From contig NZ_VHSF01000004.1 in the NCBI RefSeq assembly GCF_007050985.1, forward strand, positions 1 through 64,000: a stretch of 64,000 nucleotides of DNA, in the 5' to 3' direction. The notes beneath the pieces are model-generated. The model was not told the DNA's origin. It did no database searches and was given only the letters and a program-made list of their open reading frames with translations. This document shows, piece after piece, positions 63,210 through 64,000 of the stretch. This stretch comes from Christiangramia sabulilitoris (GTDB lineage Bacteria > Bacteroidota > Bacteroidia > Flavobacteriales > Flavobacteriaceae). Position 1 is the first letter of the stretch; each line of letters starts with the position of its first letter. Position numbers and translations under genes: made by a program.

Positions 63210-64000
63210 AGAAAAGAAGAAAATAGTAGATAATTTTGGACGACCGCATACCTATCTCAGGATTTCCCTGACCGACAGGTGCAATCTTCGTTGCTTTTAC
63301 TGCATGCCGGAAGAAGGGATCGAACTCATGGAGAAATCTAATATCATGACTCTGGAAGAGATCATTGATCTGGCGAGGACATTCCGTGACCTTGGGGTGG
63401 ATACTATCCGTCTCACCGGCGGGGAGCCTTTGGTGCGAAAGAATTTTGGCTACCTGGTAGAAGAACTGGCAAAACTGGGCGTCACTTTAAAGATCACCAC
63501 CAACGGGATCATGCTTGATAGATACCTGGATCTTTTTCAGAAAATAGGCTTAAAAAAGATCAATCTCAGCCTGGATACTCTGGATAAAGCAAAGTCGGTT
63601 TTTATAACCAAGCGGGATTATTTTGACCGGATCTGGAAAAATATTCAGCAGGCTTTAGAGATGGATATGGAGGTCAAGCTGAATATTGTGCTTATCAAAG
63701 GAGTTAATGACAACGAGATCAATGATTTTATAGAGCTTACCAAAAACAAGAAGCTTACGGTCAAATTCATCGAGTTTATGCCTTTTAAGGGCAATAAATG
63801 GGACTGGAGCAAAGGAGTTTCGGAAAAGGAAATTCTTGATATAGTTTCAGAAAAATTTGGAAAAATTGAGGAATTGAAAAACCCAAAGCATAGTACATCC
63901 AATAATTTTAAGGTGAAAGGGCATACAGGAAGTTTCTCGATCGTGAGCACCATTACCAATCCGTTCTGTTCTGAGTGCAATAGAATTCGGGTAACGGCCG
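63202..64000 (+). CDS. moaA: GTP 3',8-cyclase MoaA (partial, cut by window end)
   Basis: 266 codons are present and the frame is open at 64000. Radical-SAM cluster CNLRCFYC near residue 27, SAM-binding TGGEPLVRKNF, TTNG and LSLDTLD. The start of the second [4Fe-4S] site, CSECNRIRV, lies at the end. It makes the first intermediate from GTP, which MoaC completes. About 60 residues and any following genes (moeA, mod transport) lie outside. Confidence 0.95.
   Translation, partial: MIEEKKKIVDNFGRPHTYLRISLTDRCNLRCFYCMPEEGIELMEKSNIMTLEEIIDLARTFRDLGVDTIRLTGGEPLVRKNFGYLVEELAKLGVTLKITTNGIMLDRYLDLFQKIGLKKINLSLDTLDKAKSVFITKRDYFDRIWKNIQQALEMDMEVKLNIVLIKGVNDNEINDFIELTKNKKLTVKFIEFMPFKGNKWDWSKGVSEKEILDIVSEKFGKIEELKNPKHSTSNNFKVKGHTGSFSIVSTITNPFCSECNRIRVTA

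Noticed and set aside
1-64000. tRNA, rRNA, prophage or insertion sequences
   Set aside because: No cloverleaf, ribosomal RNA, transposase, integrase or phage structural gene was recognised in the window.

Overview
The window looks like chromosomal DNA of an AT-rich marine or soil member of the Bacteroidota, most likely family Flavobacteriaceae (a Gramella/Christiangramia, Salegentibacter or Zunongwangia-like genus; this is inference from protein style, not a database match). Evidence for the phylum: a type IX secretion C-terminal sorting domain, a SusC/CirA-style TonB receptor with an N-terminal carboxypeptidase-regulatory-like domain, DUF4494 and DUF5723 proteins, LytTR regulators, and -7 boxes of the form TAnnTTTG. 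No rRNA, tRNA, CRISPR array, prophage or insertion sequence was seen.

Layout. (1) 1-3.8 kb: the end of a large secreted beta-helix / MopE-repeat / PKD / T9SS protein, split by a frameshift near 570-590. (2) 3.9-10.1 kb: a TonB-dependent receptor, then a conserved ybbP-ybbA ABC exporter pair divergent from a TesA-like lipoprotein esterase. (3) 10.1-23 kb: mixed genes: DUF5723 barrel protein, two related membrane proteins, an M49-like lipoprotein peptidase, a giant CheB-CheR-PAS-kinase, a DASS anion transporter, a CDGSH Fe-S protein, a VOC protein and a GH13 enzyme.

(4) 23.2-39.6 kb: an exopolysaccharide-type locus. It holds a processive GT2 synthase, a receiver domain fused to a second GT2, a GT-C-like giant membrane protein, an Ig-like secreted protein, a membrane-anchored TIM-barrel glycoside hydrolase, a GT4, a Wzx/PelG-like flippase, a STAS protein, a TPR-plus-beta-barrel outer-membrane protein and a GDP-mannose-forming enzyme. 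(5) 39.7-44.1 kb: a tightly packed five-gene minus-strand operon: CheY-like regulator, H-NOX nitric-oxide/oxygen haem sensor, multi-PAS histidine kinase, Hpt protein and LytTR regulator. It lies beside the polysaccharide locus and could control it. This pairing, with the receiver-GT2 fusion and the STAS protein, is the best candidate for an undescribed system in the window.

(6) 44.1-45.5 kb: decayed DNA (an amidohydrolase remnant joined to a duplicated DUF4494 tail) and a lone receiver protein. (7) 45.9-50.3 kb: a 1495-residue UvrA-like protein with four ABC half-sites, about twice the repeat content of normal UvrA and with one Walker A lost. (8) 50.4-53.0 kb: a DoxX / MarR-alcohol dehydrogenase fusion / SDR operon with a palindrome at its promoter. 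(9) 53.3-54.1 kb: a cupin-DUF4440 secreted protein. (10) 54.5-64 kb: a molybdenum hydroxylase (IorAB-like) operon with a ModE-like regulator, cysteine desulfurase, XdhC, MocA-like nucleotidyltransferase and MoaD, MoeB, MoaE, MoaC-MogA and MoaA (cut by the window end). This is an almost complete path from GTP to a matured cofactor, next to the enzyme that uses it.
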